NCBI RefSeq assembly: GCF_013409985.1
Contig: NZ_JACCBY010000008.1
Location: forward strand, 62,001 to 126,000
Reading direction: 5' to 3'
Origin: Sphingomonas melonis
Lineage (GTDB): Bacteria > Pseudomonadota > Alphaproteobacteria > Sphingomonadales > Sphingomonadaceae
Length of the DNA stretch: 64,000 nt
Shown: one piece after another, positions 33,184 through 41,381 of the stretch
Numbering within the stretch: the stretch's first letter is position 1
Layout of the letters: each line of letters opens with the position of its first letter
Position numbers and translations under genes: made by a program
Notes under the pieces: generated by a model
Told to the model about the DNA's origin: nothing
The model's database searches: none
The model's input: the letters and a program-made list of their open reading frames with translations, nothing else

Positions 33184-35139
33184 TCATCCGGCGCGGCTGA
33201 ACTCCGCATCTTCGGCATCGGGACCGCCGGTGGTGAGGTCGAGGGTGAAGCCGCGAACGCGCGAGGACTGGTCGAGGACGGTGCCGGCGCGCGGCGTCAG
33301 CAGCCGTGCGGTCTTGGTGCCCTTGATCGCCGGGCGCTTCGCCGGCGTGGAGGAGGGAGCGGGGGCGGGGCCCGGCCGGCGCGCGGCCGGACGCGTCGCC
33401 ATCGCCGGCGCTTCGGCGAGGCGGAAGAAGGCGATGCTGTGCTGCAACTCCTCCGCCTGCTCGGCGAGCGCGCCCGAGGTCGACGAGATCTGCTCGGACG
33501 CCGAGGCATTCTGCTGCGTCACCTGGTCGAGCTGCTGGATCGCCTGGTTGATCTGCGAGGCGCCGATATCCTGCTCGCGGCACGCCGCGCTGATCTCGGC
33601 GACGAGTTCGGCGGTGCGGCGGATCTCCGGCACCAGCCGGGTCAGCATCTCGCCCGCGTCGGTTGCGGCGACCACCGTGTCCGACGAGACCGCGCTGATC
33701 TCGGTCGCGGCGGCCTGGCTGCGCTCGGCGAGCTTGCGCACCTCGGCCGCCACCACCGCAAAGCCCTTGCCGTGGTCGCCGGCGCGTGCCGCCTCGACCG
33801 CCGCATTGAGCGCGAGCAGGTCGGTCTGGCGCGCGATCTCCTGCACGATGCTGATCTTCTCGGCGATCGTGCGCATCGCGCCGACCGCCTTCTGGACCGC
33901 GACGCCGCTGCGCTCGGCCTCGGTCGACGACTGGCGCGCGATCTTTTCGGTCTGCGCGGCATTGTCGGCGGTCTGTTTGATGTTGGCCGCCATCTCCTCC
34001 ATCGACGCCGACGCCTGTTCGGCCGCGGCGGCCTGTTCGGTCGCGCCCTGGCTCATCTGCTCGGCGCTCGCCGACAGCTGCTGGCTGCCGCCGGCGACCT
34101 GGTCGGCGGCACCGGCGACGTTGCCGGCGAAGCTGGCGAGCGAATCGATCAGCGTGTTGATCGCATCCTTCATCCGCTGGTGATCGCCGTCGCATTCGAT
34201 CTCGACGCGCTCGAGCAGCGAGCCGGTGCTGACCAGGTCGAGCACGCGATTGCCCTCGCCGATCGGCAGCAGGATCGCGTCGAGCATGCCGTTGACGCCG
34301 TGGATCAGCCCGGCGAAATCGCCCCTGAAGCGTCCGGCCTCGCCGCGCTCGCGCAGCTGGCCTGCGGTCGAGGCGACGATCAGCCGCTGGATCTCGGCGA
34401 TGATCTCGCGCAGATTGCCGCGCAGCAATTCGATCGTGTCGTTGATGAACGCCTTCTTGCCGGGGAAGGGGGCGAGCGGCGCGTCGAAATGGCCCTCGCC
34501 GAATTGCGCGATACACGCCATCGCCTGCTTCTTCACGGCGATATGGCCGGCGACCATGTCGTTGATGCCCTTGGCCATCACCGCGAAATCGCCGCGGAAG
34601 GCCTCGACCGGCACGAACACGTCGATATCGCCCGCGTCGTGCTGGGACGACATCCGGTTCATCTCGGCGATCAGCCCCTTGAGATTGCCGCGCAGGCGCT
34701 CGACCGTGTCGTTGATGAACGCCTTCTTGCCCGGAAAGGCGTCGAGCGGCGCCTCGAAGTCGCCGTCGGCAAACGCCGCGACACAGGCCATCGCCTTCTT
34801 CTTGGCGCCGATATGGCTGGCGACCATGTAATTGACGTCCTGCGCGACGGTGCGCAGGTCGCCGGCGAATTGCGTGGCGGGCAGCACGACGTCGATGTCG
34901 CCGCGCTCATGTTCGGCGGACATGGTGGCGACAGCGTCGCGCAGCGCGCCGACCGGCGTGGTCGCCGCGTCGAGCAGCGCGTCGATCTCGTTGAGCAGTT
35001 CGCGCACCGCGCCGCTGCCCGCCAGCGGATTGCTGCGTTCGGTCAGGCGGCCTTCGGCGAAGGCGCCGCGCAGGCGTCGCACTTCCGCGGTCGCGGTCTG
35101 GATATGAGCCGAATCCTTCAACGATAGATAAGGTCGCAT
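33184..35139 (-). CDS. Soluble poly-HAMP chemoreceptor
   Basis: 651 residues with no membrane segment. Residues about 40-330 form at least three HAMP-like repeats: GDIDVVLPATQFAGDLRTVA, GDIDVFVPVEAFRGDFAVMA, and AGRFRGDFAGLIHGVNGML, separated by paired-helix modules with FPGKKAFINDT(V/I)E(R/L)LRGNL. The signalling domain has EIARQTDLLALNAAVEAARA. The C-terminal tail repeats the RVRGF-TTGGPD-EDAEFS pattern of the neighbour. It probably senses a cytoplasmic signal, as in FrzCD or Aer2-like proteins. Two near-identical modules (ending AMACVAAF and AMACIAQF) point to internal duplication. Confidence 0.92.
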   Translation of the reverse strand: MRPYLSLKDSAHIQTATAEVRRLRGAFAEGRLTERSNPLAGSGAVRELLNEIDALLDAATTPVGALRDAVATMSAEHERGDIDVVLPATQFAGDLRTVAQDVNYMVASHIGAKKKAMACVAAFADGDFEAPLDAFPGKKAFINDTVERLRGNLKGLIAEMNRMSSQHDAGDIDVFVPVEAFRGDFAVMAKGINDMVAGHIAVKKQAMACIAQFGEGHFDAPLAPFPGKKAFINDTIELLRGNLREIIAEIQRLIVASTAGQLRERGEAGRFRGDFAGLIHGVNGMLDAILLPIGEGNRVLDLVSTGSLLERVEIECDGDHQRMKDAINTLIDSLASFAGNVAGAADQVAGGSQQLSASAEQMSQGATEQAAAAEQASASMEEMAANIKQTADNAAQTEKIARQSSTEAERSGVAVQKAVGAMRTIAEKISIVQEIARQTDLLALNAAVEAARAGDHGKGFAVVAAEVRKLAERSQAAATEISAVSSDTVVAATDAGEMLTRLVPEIRRTAELVAEISAACREQDIGASQINQAIQQLDQVTQQNASASEQISSTSGALAEQAEELQHSIAFFRLAEAPAMATRPAARRPGPAPAPSSTPAKRPAIKGTKTARLLTPRAGTVLDQSSRVRGFTLDLTTGGPDAEDAEFSRAG

Positions 35140-35615
35140 GACCGGATGCCTTTGATACGGAGTGGAACGTCAGCAGACAGATCGTCGCCGCCATCGGCGC
35201 GTGCCGGGGACGGCCGACGGACTGCCGCCGGCCACTCCCGCAAGGCGGCAGCGGCTGACGGACGAACGACGAAATACTGCCGGGGTGGCGATACGCTGGG
35301 CCGGCAAATCCTGCCGGATACGGGCACATGAGGCGGTGCCGCCGCGCGGCGGGCAGCCTCTCTTGAGAATGCGTTACGTTATAACTGTGGCCAAGTCCGG
35401 GACGCGATATACGAAATAAAGGTACGAATAGATCCTGTTTCACGCATATGTCCGATGCGGATTTAAAATATTCTTAATGCCGCCCCTCGCCAATATGGGA
35501 TACCCCCAATGTGGCAATTTTGTCTCAGTCGGGCCCGTGCGGCCGCCGCTGCAAATCGGCGCAGGGGCGACAAGGCGGGGTGACGATCGCCGCGCGGGAG
35601 GATTAAGACGCGGAC
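35140..35615. other. Divergent promoter region, no gene seen
   Basis: 476 bp between the poly-HAMP receptor and the ClC gene. The segment 35365-35480 is AT-rich against the local background and includes GTTACGTTATAAC (about 35373-35386), similar to the motif at 24534-24545. Promoters for both divergent genes probably lie here. No open frame has convincing codon use. Confidence 0.5.
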
Positions 35616-36941
35616 ATGCCCGACGCACCGATGATCGCCCGCCGCGGCCGCCGCTGGACGCCCGCCCGGTTCCGCGCGCTGCTGCGCTCGCGCGGGCCGA
35701 CTTCGGTCCGCTTCCGCCAGCGCGTCGCGGTGATCACCGGCGCGGTCGCGATCGGCATCATCGCGGTGCTGTTCGCCCAATTATCCGACGCGACCGCCGC
35801 GCTGTTCGAGCGGTTCGTGCAGCATCGACCCTGGCTGCCGCTGCTGACCACGCCGCTGGGATTCATGGCGCTGGTCTGGCTCACGCGCCGTTACGTGCCG
35901 CTGGCGCGCGGATCGGGCATCCCGCAGGTGATGGCGGCGCGCGCCGACCCGGCCGCGGCGACCGGGAACCTGATCGCGGTGAGGACGGTGGCGGGCAAGG
36001 TGCTGCTGACCACCGGCGCGATCCTGTGCGGTGGCAGCGTCGGGCGCGAGGGGCCGACGGTGCAGATCGCCGCGGCGGTGATGGGGGTCAGCCACCGGCT
36101 GATGCGGGTGACGCTGAAGGGCACGGTGGTGATCGCGGGCGGCGCGGCCGGCGTCGCCGCGGCGTTCAACACGCCGCTCGCCGGCGTGCTGTTCGCGATC
36201 GAGGAACTGGCCGCCGCCTATGAGCAGCGGATGACGCTGATGGTGCTGTCGTCGATCGTCATCGCCGGCATGGTCGCGCAGAGCCTGACCGGCAATTACG
36301 TGTATTTCGGCGTGATCGGCGCGCATATGTCGCTGGGCGCGGCGCTGGTGGTGGTGCCGGTCGCAGGGCTGGCGGGCGGGCTGGCGGGCGGGCTGTTCGC
36401 GCGCGCGATGCTGGCACTGGCGCGCGGCGGCAGCCGCCTGACGCGGTGGAGCAAGGCGCATCCGCTGGTCTTCGCCGGCCTGTGCGGGCTGGTCGTCGCC
36501 ACGCTCGGCGTCGCCACCGGCATGACCTGGGGCACCGGCTATGGTGCGGCGCGCGGCATGATCGGCGGGGTCGATGCGCCCCTGTGGTTCGGCCCGGCCA
36601 AGTTCGCCGCGACGCTCGCCACCGCGGTCGCCGGGCTGCCCGGCGGCATCTTCGCGCCGAGCCTCGCGGTCGGTGCCGGGGTCGGCAACCTGCTCCACGC
36701 GCTGTTCCCCGCCGACCCGACCGGGGCGGTGGTGATCCTGGGCATGGTCGCCTATTTCACCGGCGTGGTGCGCGCGCCGCTGACCGCGGTGATCATCCTG
36801 TCGGAGACGACGGCAAGCCGCGGGCTGATGCTGCCGATGTTCGCCGCGGCCTTCCTGGCCGACTGGGCGAGCCAGGCGGTGTGCCGCGAGAAACTGTATC
36901 ACGGCCTGTCGGCGACCTTTTCACCGCATTCGGTGCATTAG
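35616..36941 (+). CDS. ClC-family chloride/proton antiporter
   Basis: 441-residue membrane protein with the ClC selectivity motifs GSGIPQV, GREGPTVQ (gating Glu) and LPGGIFAPSL. A Glu pair in LFAIEELAAAYEQ corresponds to the internal proton Glu of EcClC, favouring an H+/Cl- antiporter over a channel. There is no C-terminal CBS domain. Such antiporters help survive acid shock or balance charge. ATG 35616 follows GAGGA. A perfect hairpin with T-tract lies about 95 bp after the stop. Confidence 0.93.
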   Translation: MPDAPMIARRGRRWTPARFRALLRSRGPTSVRFRQRVAVITGAVAIGIIAVLFAQLSDATAALFERFVQHRPWLPLLTTPLGFMALVWLTRRYVPLARGSGIPQVMAARADPAAATGNLIAVRTVAGKVLLTTGAILCGGSVGREGPTVQIAAAVMGVSHRLMRVTLKGTVVIAGGAAGVAAAFNTPLAGVLFAIEELAAAYEQRMTLMVLSSIVIAGMVAQSLTGNYVYFGVIGAHMSLGAALVVVPVAGLAGGLAGGLFARAMLALARGGSRLTRWSKAHPLVFAGLCGLVVATLGVATGMTWGTGYGAARGMIGGVDAPLWFGPAKFAATLATAVAGLPGGIFAPSLAVGAGVGNLLHALFPADPTGAVVILGMVAYFTGVVRAPLTAVIILSETTASRGLMLPMFAAAFLADWASQAVCREKLYHGLSATFSPHSVH

Positions 36942-37036
36942 TGTATTATGTTAGCGACACACGCCGGGTCGTGTTGCTACAATCGGCCCGCCAGTGCCTC
37001 AGTACCCTGTGCCTGGCGATCCTTTGATGGACTCCT
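36942..37036 (+). ncRNA. Possible small RNA or 3' UTR ahead of a terminator
   Basis: Between the ClC stop and a strong terminator lies a -10-like TACAAT (about 36979) and, before the hairpin, an unpaired-looking CTCCTCC run that could pair with ribosome sites. No good -35 is visible. It may simply be the ClC 3' UTR. Confidence 0.2.
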
Positions 37037-37068
37037 CCGGCTGCCCCGCGCGGGGCAGCCGGCCTTTT
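37037..37068 (+). terminator. Intrinsic terminator after the ClC gene
   Basis: CCGGCTGCCCC, loop GCGC (also pairable), GGGGCAGCCGG, then CCTTTT: an 11-bp perfect stem with a short T-tract. Confidence 0.85.
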
Positions 37069-37160
37069 GGCCGCCGCCAATCGAACAATTCCGGTGTTTT
37101 TTCTGTGCGTTAACCTTTGCCGCCTAGCCCGGCCCGACCAAGGCCGCGAAGGAGAGCGCT

Positions 37161-37394
37161 ATGGAAGAGCCTGGCCCGATGACGCCCGGCGCGGGGCCGC
37201 TGACGATCCCGCCCGAACTGGCGGCGAGCGTCGCCCGCCATCAGGCGCATCTCACCGCGCTGATCGCCAGCCTGCGCGCCGCGGGGATCGACGAGGACAC
37301 CGTCGCGGCGAGCGTGCGCACGCTGGTCGACAGCTATGCCGACGAACTGACCGACGCGCTGCGCGAGATGCTCAAGGCGCAGCACCATGGCTGA
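37161..37394 (+). CDS. Small hypothetical protein, 77 aa
   Basis: Starts at ATG 37161 with AAGGAGAG upstream. A Pro/Gly-rich N-terminus leads to an amphipathic helical region (LAASVARHQAHLTALIASLR, VRTLVDSYADELTDALREML). No membrane segment or known domain. It overlaps the start of the GAF-GGDEF gene by 8 bp, so they are translationally coupled; it may be a small partner or regulator of that cyclase. Confidence 0.7.
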   Translation: MEEPGPMTPGAGPLTIPPELAASVARHQAHLTALIASLRAAGIDEDTVAASVRTLVDSYADELTDALREMLKAQHHG

Positions 37395-38367
37395 CGCACG
37401 GCTCCACGACGACGATGCGCGCGTCGCCGCGCTGCGCCGGCTCGACGTGCTCGACACCGCGGCGGAGGCGCCGTTCGAGAAGATCGTGACGCTGGTGCGC
37501 ACCGTGCTGGCGGTGCAGATCGCGACGGTGACGCTGGTCGACCGCGACCGGCAATGGTTCAAGGCCGAGCGCGGCATCGGCCGGCAGGAGACGCCGCGCG
37601 CGATCTCCTTCTGCACGCATACGATCCAGCAGCGCGAACCGCTGGTCGTCGGCGACGCATTGGCCGATCCGCGCTTCGCCGACAGTCCGCTGGTCGTCGG
37701 GCCGCCGCATATCCGCAGCTATGCCGGCATCCCGCTGCGCACGCCCGAAGGCTATAACGTCGGCGCCTTGTGCGCGATGGACATCGTCCCGCGGACGTTC
37801 ACCGCGGCCGAGATCGCGATCCTGGTCAATTTCGCCAATATCGTCTGCGACGAGCTGGAGCTGCGGATGATCGCGCAGGTCGACCATCTCACCGGCGCGC
37901 TGACCCGCCGCGGCTTCGTCGAACAGGCGGAGCGCGAGATCGCACGCTCGCGCCGCTACGACCGGCCGGGCGCGCTGGTGATGCTCGACCTCGATCACTT
38001 CAAATCGGTCAACGACACCCACGGCCATGCGGTCGGCGACCAGGTGCTGCAACAGGTGGCGCGGATCGCCAGCGTGACGCTGCGCCCCAGCGACGTGTTC
38101 GGGCGGCTGGGTGGCGAGGAATTCGCGCTGCTGCTGCCCGAGACCAGCGGCGACGAGGCGGTGGTCGTCGCCGAGCGGCTGCGCCGTGCGATCGCCGATC
38201 ATCCGATCCCGCTTGCCGACGGACAGGTGCTGCCGGTCAGCGCCAGCTTCGGCGTCGCCGGACTGGCGCCGGACATCGCGTCCTTTGCCGCCTGGCTCGA
38301 ACGCGCCGATGCGATGCTCTACGCGGCCAAGGCGGGCGGCCGCAATTGCGTACGGCTGGCGGTGTAG
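37387..38367 (+). CDS. GAF-GGDEF diguanylate cyclase
   Basis: 326 residues. An N-terminal GAF domain (about 20-155, DRDRQWFKAERGIGRQ, SFCTHTI, YAGIPLRTPEGYNVGALC) is followed by a GGDEF domain (VDHLTGALTRRGF, LDLDHFKSVND, HGHAVGDQVL) with active GGEEF at GRLGGEEFALL. The inhibitory I-site RPSD lies five residues before GGEEF, so product feedback is likely. It makes cyclic di-GMP in the cytoplasm in response to a small ligand on GAF. The GAF sequence is close to that of the partial protein at 1-1232. It is coupled to the 77-aa gene upstream. Confidence 0.93.
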   Translation: MADARLHDDDARVAALRRLDVLDTAAEAPFEKIVTLVRTVLAVQIATVTLVDRDRQWFKAERGIGRQETPRAISFCTHTIQQREPLVVGDALADPRFADSPLVVGPPHIRSYAGIPLRTPEGYNVGALCAMDIVPRTFTAAEIAILVNFANIVCDELELRMIAQVDHLTGALTRRGFVEQAEREIARSRRYDRPGALVMLDLDHFKSVNDTHGHAVGDQVLQQVARIASVTLRPSDVFGRLGGEEFALLLPETSGDEAVVVAERLRRAIADHPIPLADGQVLPVSASFGVAGLAPDIASFAAWLERADAMLYAAKAGGRNCVRLAV

Positions 38368-38401
38368 ACAGGTCGACGCATCGACACGTGCCGGCGTCGC
38401 C

Positions 38402-38677
38402 TCAGCCGCCGGTGCCGATCGCCAGGCTGGCGCGGATCGCGGAGAGCAGCGCCAGCGCAGGATCGTGCGGGTCCTCGCCCTCGCCGCGGTCGGCCGCGAT
38501 CTCGATCCGCGCATCGATCGCGACCGCGACCAGCTCGACCGCCTCGTCGCGGCTGAGCACGGCGCGCGCGACGAGGCCGTGGATCAGGCTTTCGACCAGC
38601 AGTATCGCCGCCTCGCCATGCGCGTCGGCGGCAGGCGTCGGGACGATCGGATAGGGTCCGCCCTGGTCGTGGGTCAT
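38402..38677 (-). CDS. Hypothetical protein, 91 aa
   Basis: Acidic, mostly helical protein from ATG 38677 (GGPYPIVPTPAADAHGEAAI, LVESLIHGLVARAVLSRDEA, VELVAVAIDARIEIAAD). No signal peptide or recognised domain. It is divergent from the Crp-type gene and shares a regulatory gap with it that holds a perfect palindrome. Codon bias is normal, and the frame is supported by its upstream intergenic region. Confidence 0.6.
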   Translation of the reverse strand: MTHDQGGPYPIVPTPAADAHGEAAILLVESLIHGLVARAVLSRDEAVELVAVAIDARIEIAADRGEGEDPHDPALALLSAIRASLAIGTGG

Positions 38678-38763
38678 CGTGCATATCCGTTCCGGTCAGG
38701 CGCGAGCGTGACGTCTCGCAGCCGCCGGAGCCTGGGATCGGGCCGACGATGACATCGGCATAG

Positions 38764-38828
38764 CAGGGATCGTCCCTGCCGACCCATGCCTATGTCAACA
38801 ATCGTGTATAACTTTCGCCTATAACTTT
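38764..38828. promoter_or_regulatory. Palindrome and direct repeats in a divergent promoter
   Basis: GCAGGGA, TCG, TCCCTGC (38764-38780) is a perfect palindrome. TATAACTTT occurs twice 13 bp apart (38807-38815 and 38820-38828). Both lie between the divergent 91-aa gene and the Crp/Fnr-type gene, 40-105 bp before the latter. Confidence 0.45.
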
Positions 38829-38868
38829 GAGCAATATCGCGTGCCGGGTGCATGTGGGATGAAGGTGG

Positions 38869-39588
38869 ATGACCAATCTCTTCATCGAAAAGCTCCGCGG
38901 TTACTCACCGCTCGATGAAGAGGACATCGCCGGGCTGCGCGCGCTCACCGCCCGGCCGCGCACGATCAAGACCCGCCACGACCTGATCCGCGAAGGCGAC
39001 CGGCCGGGCCCGGTGTTCGTGATGATGGAAGGCTGGGCATGCCGCTACAAGGTGCTGCCGAGCGGAACCCGGCAGGTGCTGGCATTCCTGATGCCGGGCG
39101 ATGCCTGCGATCTCCACATCGGCCTGCTCGCCGAGATGGATCACAGCATCCAGACGATCACGCCGTCGCGCGTCGTGATGATCGACCGGGTCGACATGGA
39201 CCAGCTGATGACGCGGCGGCCGGCGGTGGCGCGCGCCATGTATATCGCGCAGCTCGTCGACGAGGGCACGATGCGCGCCTGGATCACCAGCATGGGTCGC
39301 CGCACCAGCATCGAGCGGGTCGCGCATCTGATGTGCGAACTCTATCTGCGTGCGCGCGACATCGCGATCGCCGGCGATGCGTCGCTGACGCTGCCGCTGT
39401 CGCAGGTGCTGCTCGCCGATGCGCTCGGCATGACCAGCGTCCACATCAACCGCGTGCTCAAGGAATTGCGCGTCGCCGGCGCGATGACGCTGCACCGCGG
39501 CAGCCTTGAGGTCAGCGATCCCGCCAAATTGGTCCGCATCGCCGGCTTCGACGACGGCTATCTGCATCGCCGCATCCGCGTCGCCTGA
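38869..39588 (+). CDS. Crp/Fnr-family transcription regulator
   Basis: 239 residues. The N-terminal cyclic-nucleotide-binding-like barrel (about 20-130: LIREGDRPGPVFVMMEGWAC, RQVLAFLMPGDACDLHIGLL) is followed by the long dimer helix and a C-terminal winged helix (LTLPLSQVLLADALGMTSVH, INRVLKELRVAGAMTL). There are no Fnr-type clustered N-terminal Cys, so an iron-sulfur oxygen sensor is unlikely. This subgroup is frequent in sphingomonads and often lies near light, stress or cyclic di-GMP genes. The ATG at 38869 overlaps GATGAAGGTGGATGA; the GGTGG is the likely ribosome site. Confidence 0.9.
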   Translation: MTNLFIEKLRGYSPLDEEDIAGLRALTARPRTIKTRHDLIREGDRPGPVFVMMEGWACRYKVLPSGTRQVLAFLMPGDACDLHIGLLAEMDHSIQTITPSRVVMIDRVDMDQLMTRRPAVARAMYIAQLVDEGTMRAWITSMGRRTSIERVAHLMCELYLRARDIAIAGDASLTLPLSQVLLADALGMTSVHINRVLKELRVAGAMTLHRGSLEVSDPAKLVRIAGFDDGYLHRRIRVA

Positions 39589-39727
39589 CGGCAAGCCATT
39601 CAAATTACCGGCAATATATGAACCCATGTTGCCGAACCACGACTCCGGCGACGCTAGCGTGACGGTCGACGGCGCGACGATCCCTCGTCCGCCGCCAGTC
39701 GATGCGGCAAGCGGCCAAGGAGTCACC

Positions 39728-39922
39728 ATGGGTGAGAAGCACGGCAGCGACGTGGCGCGACGACGCCTGTTGATCATCGATTCGGTACTGACCGACATGC
39801 TGCGGATCGCCGACGCGGGCGAGGAGCATCTGATCAGCGCGATGATCGCCGACAGCCAGGCGTACGTCGCCGTGCGGCTCGCCGCACTCGGGCCGACCGG
39901 ATCGACCGGACCGCGGCGCTAA
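39728..39922 (+). CDS. Small hypothetical protein, 64 aa
   Basis: ATG 39728 has AAGGAG six bases upstream. Helical and soluble (RRRLLIIDSVLTDMLRIADA, EEHLISAMIADSQAYVAVRL). No family recognised. One base separates its TAA from the GTG of the hemerythrin-like gene, so the two are coupled. The motif layout resembles the other small helical proteins of 37-41 kb but no clear homology was seen. Confidence 0.6.
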   Translation: MGEKHGSDVARRRLLIIDSVLTDMLRIADAGEEHLISAMIADSQAYVAVRLAALGPTGSTGPRR

Positions 39923-39923
39923 G

Positions 39924-40430
39924 GTGCCGCCGCACGATCAAGGGGGGGCCGCGGGCAGGGACGGGAGCCGCAACCGGGCGGCACCGACGCTCGATTACCA
40001 GGAACTGATCGACGATCACGACCGGATCGACCAGCTCACCCACCAGCTCGACCAGCTGATCGACAGCGATCACGACGGCTTCGCCGAGGCCGACCGGCTG
40101 CTCGCGCAGCTCTCCGCGACGATCGTGGCGCATCTGGCGAAGGAAGACAGCTTCATCTACCCCGATCTGGCGCGGTCGACCGATCCCGCCGACGCGACCG
40201 GGCTGATCATCGAATTCGAGATCCTCAAGAAGGACTGGACCGACTTCCTGGGCATCTGGGCGCGCCCCGACCGGCCGGCGGACTGGGCGAGCTTCCGCCG
40301 CGACACCGGCGGCATGCTCGAACGGCTGCGCCTGCGCGTCATGAAGGAGACCAGCCTGCTCTACGCGATGGCGCTGCGCGAAGGCCTGATCCGCCTGCGC
40401 CCGCCCCCGGACCCGGCCGCCGGGCGGTAG
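39924..40430 (+). CDS. Hemerythrin HHE-like domain protein
   Basis: 168 residues from GTG 39924. A four-helix region with DYQELIDDHDRIDQLTHQLD, SATIVAHLAKEDSFIYPDLA and IIEFEILKKDWTDFLGIWA matches the HHE family, though some His ligands of diiron hemerythrin appear missing (H in DDHD and AHLAKED are kept). It may bind metal, oxygen or nitric oxide, or act as a structural sensor. Coupled to the 64-aa gene. It ends before a very long hairpin. Confidence 0.7.
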   Translation: MPPHDQGGAAGRDGSRNRAAPTLDYQELIDDHDRIDQLTHQLDQLIDSDHDGFAEADRLLAQLSATIVAHLAKEDSFIYPDLARSTDPADATGLIIEFEILKKDWTDFLGIWARPDRPADWASFRRDTGGMLERLRLRVMKETSLLYAMALREGLIRLRPPPDPAAGR

Positions 40431-40457
40431 CACGGCGCCGCACGTCCGGCGGCATGA

Positions 40458-40510
40458 CCGGCCGGTTCCGGGCGAACACTGCCCCCGTAGTGTTCGCCCG
40501 GACCGGCCGG
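40458..40510. terminator. Very long convergent hairpin, 22-bp arms
   Basis: CCGGCCGGTTCCGGGCGAAC (plus ACT) pairs with the complementary run at 40489-40510; only one T is bulged. Loop GCCCCCGT. It lies between the convergent hemerythrin-like gene and the 51-aa gene and is the strongest stem-loop in the window. Confidence 0.85.
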
Positions 40511-40523
40511 CGCCGCCCGCAGG

Positions 40524-40679
40524 TCAATGGACGGCGATGCCTTCGTCGGCGAAGCCGACGCTTTCCTCGAGCGCGGCGATCGACATGCTCAGATGAGCCG
40601 CCGGCAGGGCCAGCCCCATGCGGTCCATGATCATCAGGGCCCGTTCCATCAGGGACAAAGCTTCAAAACCGTCGGTCAT
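40524..40679 (-). CDS. Small hypothetical protein, 51 aa
   Basis: From ATG 40679, encoding MTDGFEALSLMERALMIMDR, then LALPAAHLSMSIAALEESVG and a short tail. Amphipathic helices, no signal or membrane segment. Normal codon bias, and its own convergent terminator and AT-rich upstream region support a real gene. Function unknown. Confidence 0.6.
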   Translation of the reverse strand: MTDGFEALSLMERALMIMDRMGLALPAAHLSMSIAALEESVGFADEGIAVH

Positions 40680-40892
40680 CGTTTATTTCCATTGGCCCAG
40701 GGTGGGCTGATCCGGCCTCTAGGCAACATCAGCACCGTGCGCCAACGGACTAATCTAATGATTGTAAGTGATTACGTGACATTTCGATGATCGTTTCATC
40801 ATGCTTAACAGTACGGTAAGTATATAGTCTTGACCAATGCTTGTCCGGATCCGGATCACCGGACGGTGACAGGTCATGATCTATGCCTCAAC

Positions 40893-41072
40893 TCAATCAG
40901 GTCTGGCGGACGCCCCGCCGGCGCGACGGCGCGCACGGCCCACCGACCAGACGGTCCACAGCGTCGTGCCGAGCACGACCGCCATCATCCCGGCACCGGG
41001 CATGATGTGCGCGACCCCGAATGCCACCGGCGCGATGGCGAAGGCGACGACGGCATGAACCCACAGCGGCAT
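40893..41072 (-). CDS. Small two-helix membrane protein, 59 aa
   Basis: ATG 41072 has a strong GGAGGA site seven bases upstream. Two membrane helices, LWVHAVVAFAIAPVAFGVAH and MMAVVLGTTLWTVWSV, then a basic Arg-rich tail that should face the cytoplasm. No family recognised. It is divergent from the ParD-like/map operon. Confidence 0.65.
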   Translation of the reverse strand: MPLWVHAVVAFAIAPVAFGVAHIMPGAGMMAVVLGTTLWTVWSVGRARRRAGGASARPD

Positions 41073-41133
41073 CGATGATCCTCCTGACTGGCCCGCAGGA
41101 GGCTAGGCGCCCGCCCGCCGATGTCCAGCATCA

Positions 41134-41170
41134 TTGACCATTGCCGATACGGTTCATATACGAACCGTAT
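41134..41170 (+). promoter_or_regulatory. Promoter with a 24-bp palindromic operator
   Basis: TTGACC at 41134-41139 and TATACG at 41157-41162 (17-bp spacer). ATACGGTTC, 6 bp, GAACCGTAT (41147-41170) is a perfect 9-bp-arm palindrome covering the -10 and start site. The position fits repression by the ParD-like DNA-binding protein encoded next. Confidence 0.75.
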
Positions 41171-41188
41171 ATCACGGGGGACGAAGAC

Positions 41189-41380
41189 ATGGGGATCGTC
41201 AAGATCGACGACGACCTGCACGAGCAGGCACGCCGCGCCAGCGCGATGATGTGCCGCTCGATCAATGCGCAGGCCGAATTCTGGATGAAGATCGGCATGC
41301 TCGCCGAGGCCAATCCGACGCTGTCGTTCAACGACATCGTCCGCACGCATCTTGCCGCGCCCGCGGCAGCGGCCGCCTGA
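41189..41380 (+). CDS. ParD-like antitoxin-type protein
   Basis: 63 residues from ATG 41189. The N-terminus MGIVKIDDDLHEQARRASAM resembles a ribbon-helix-helix strand and helix, and RSINAQAEFWMKIGMLAEAN is typical of the ParD-like family. It probably binds DNA as a dimer and represses its own promoter through the palindrome just upstream. No toxin gene follows; instead the methionine aminopeptidase gene starts 1 bp after its stop. Elsewhere ParD-like genes also occur next to map, so the pair may act outside classical toxin-antitoxin biology. Confidence 0.8.
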   Translation: MGIVKIDDDLHEQARRASAMMCRSINAQAEFWMKIGMLAEANPTLSFNDIVRTHLAAPAAAAA

Positions 41381-41381
41381 C

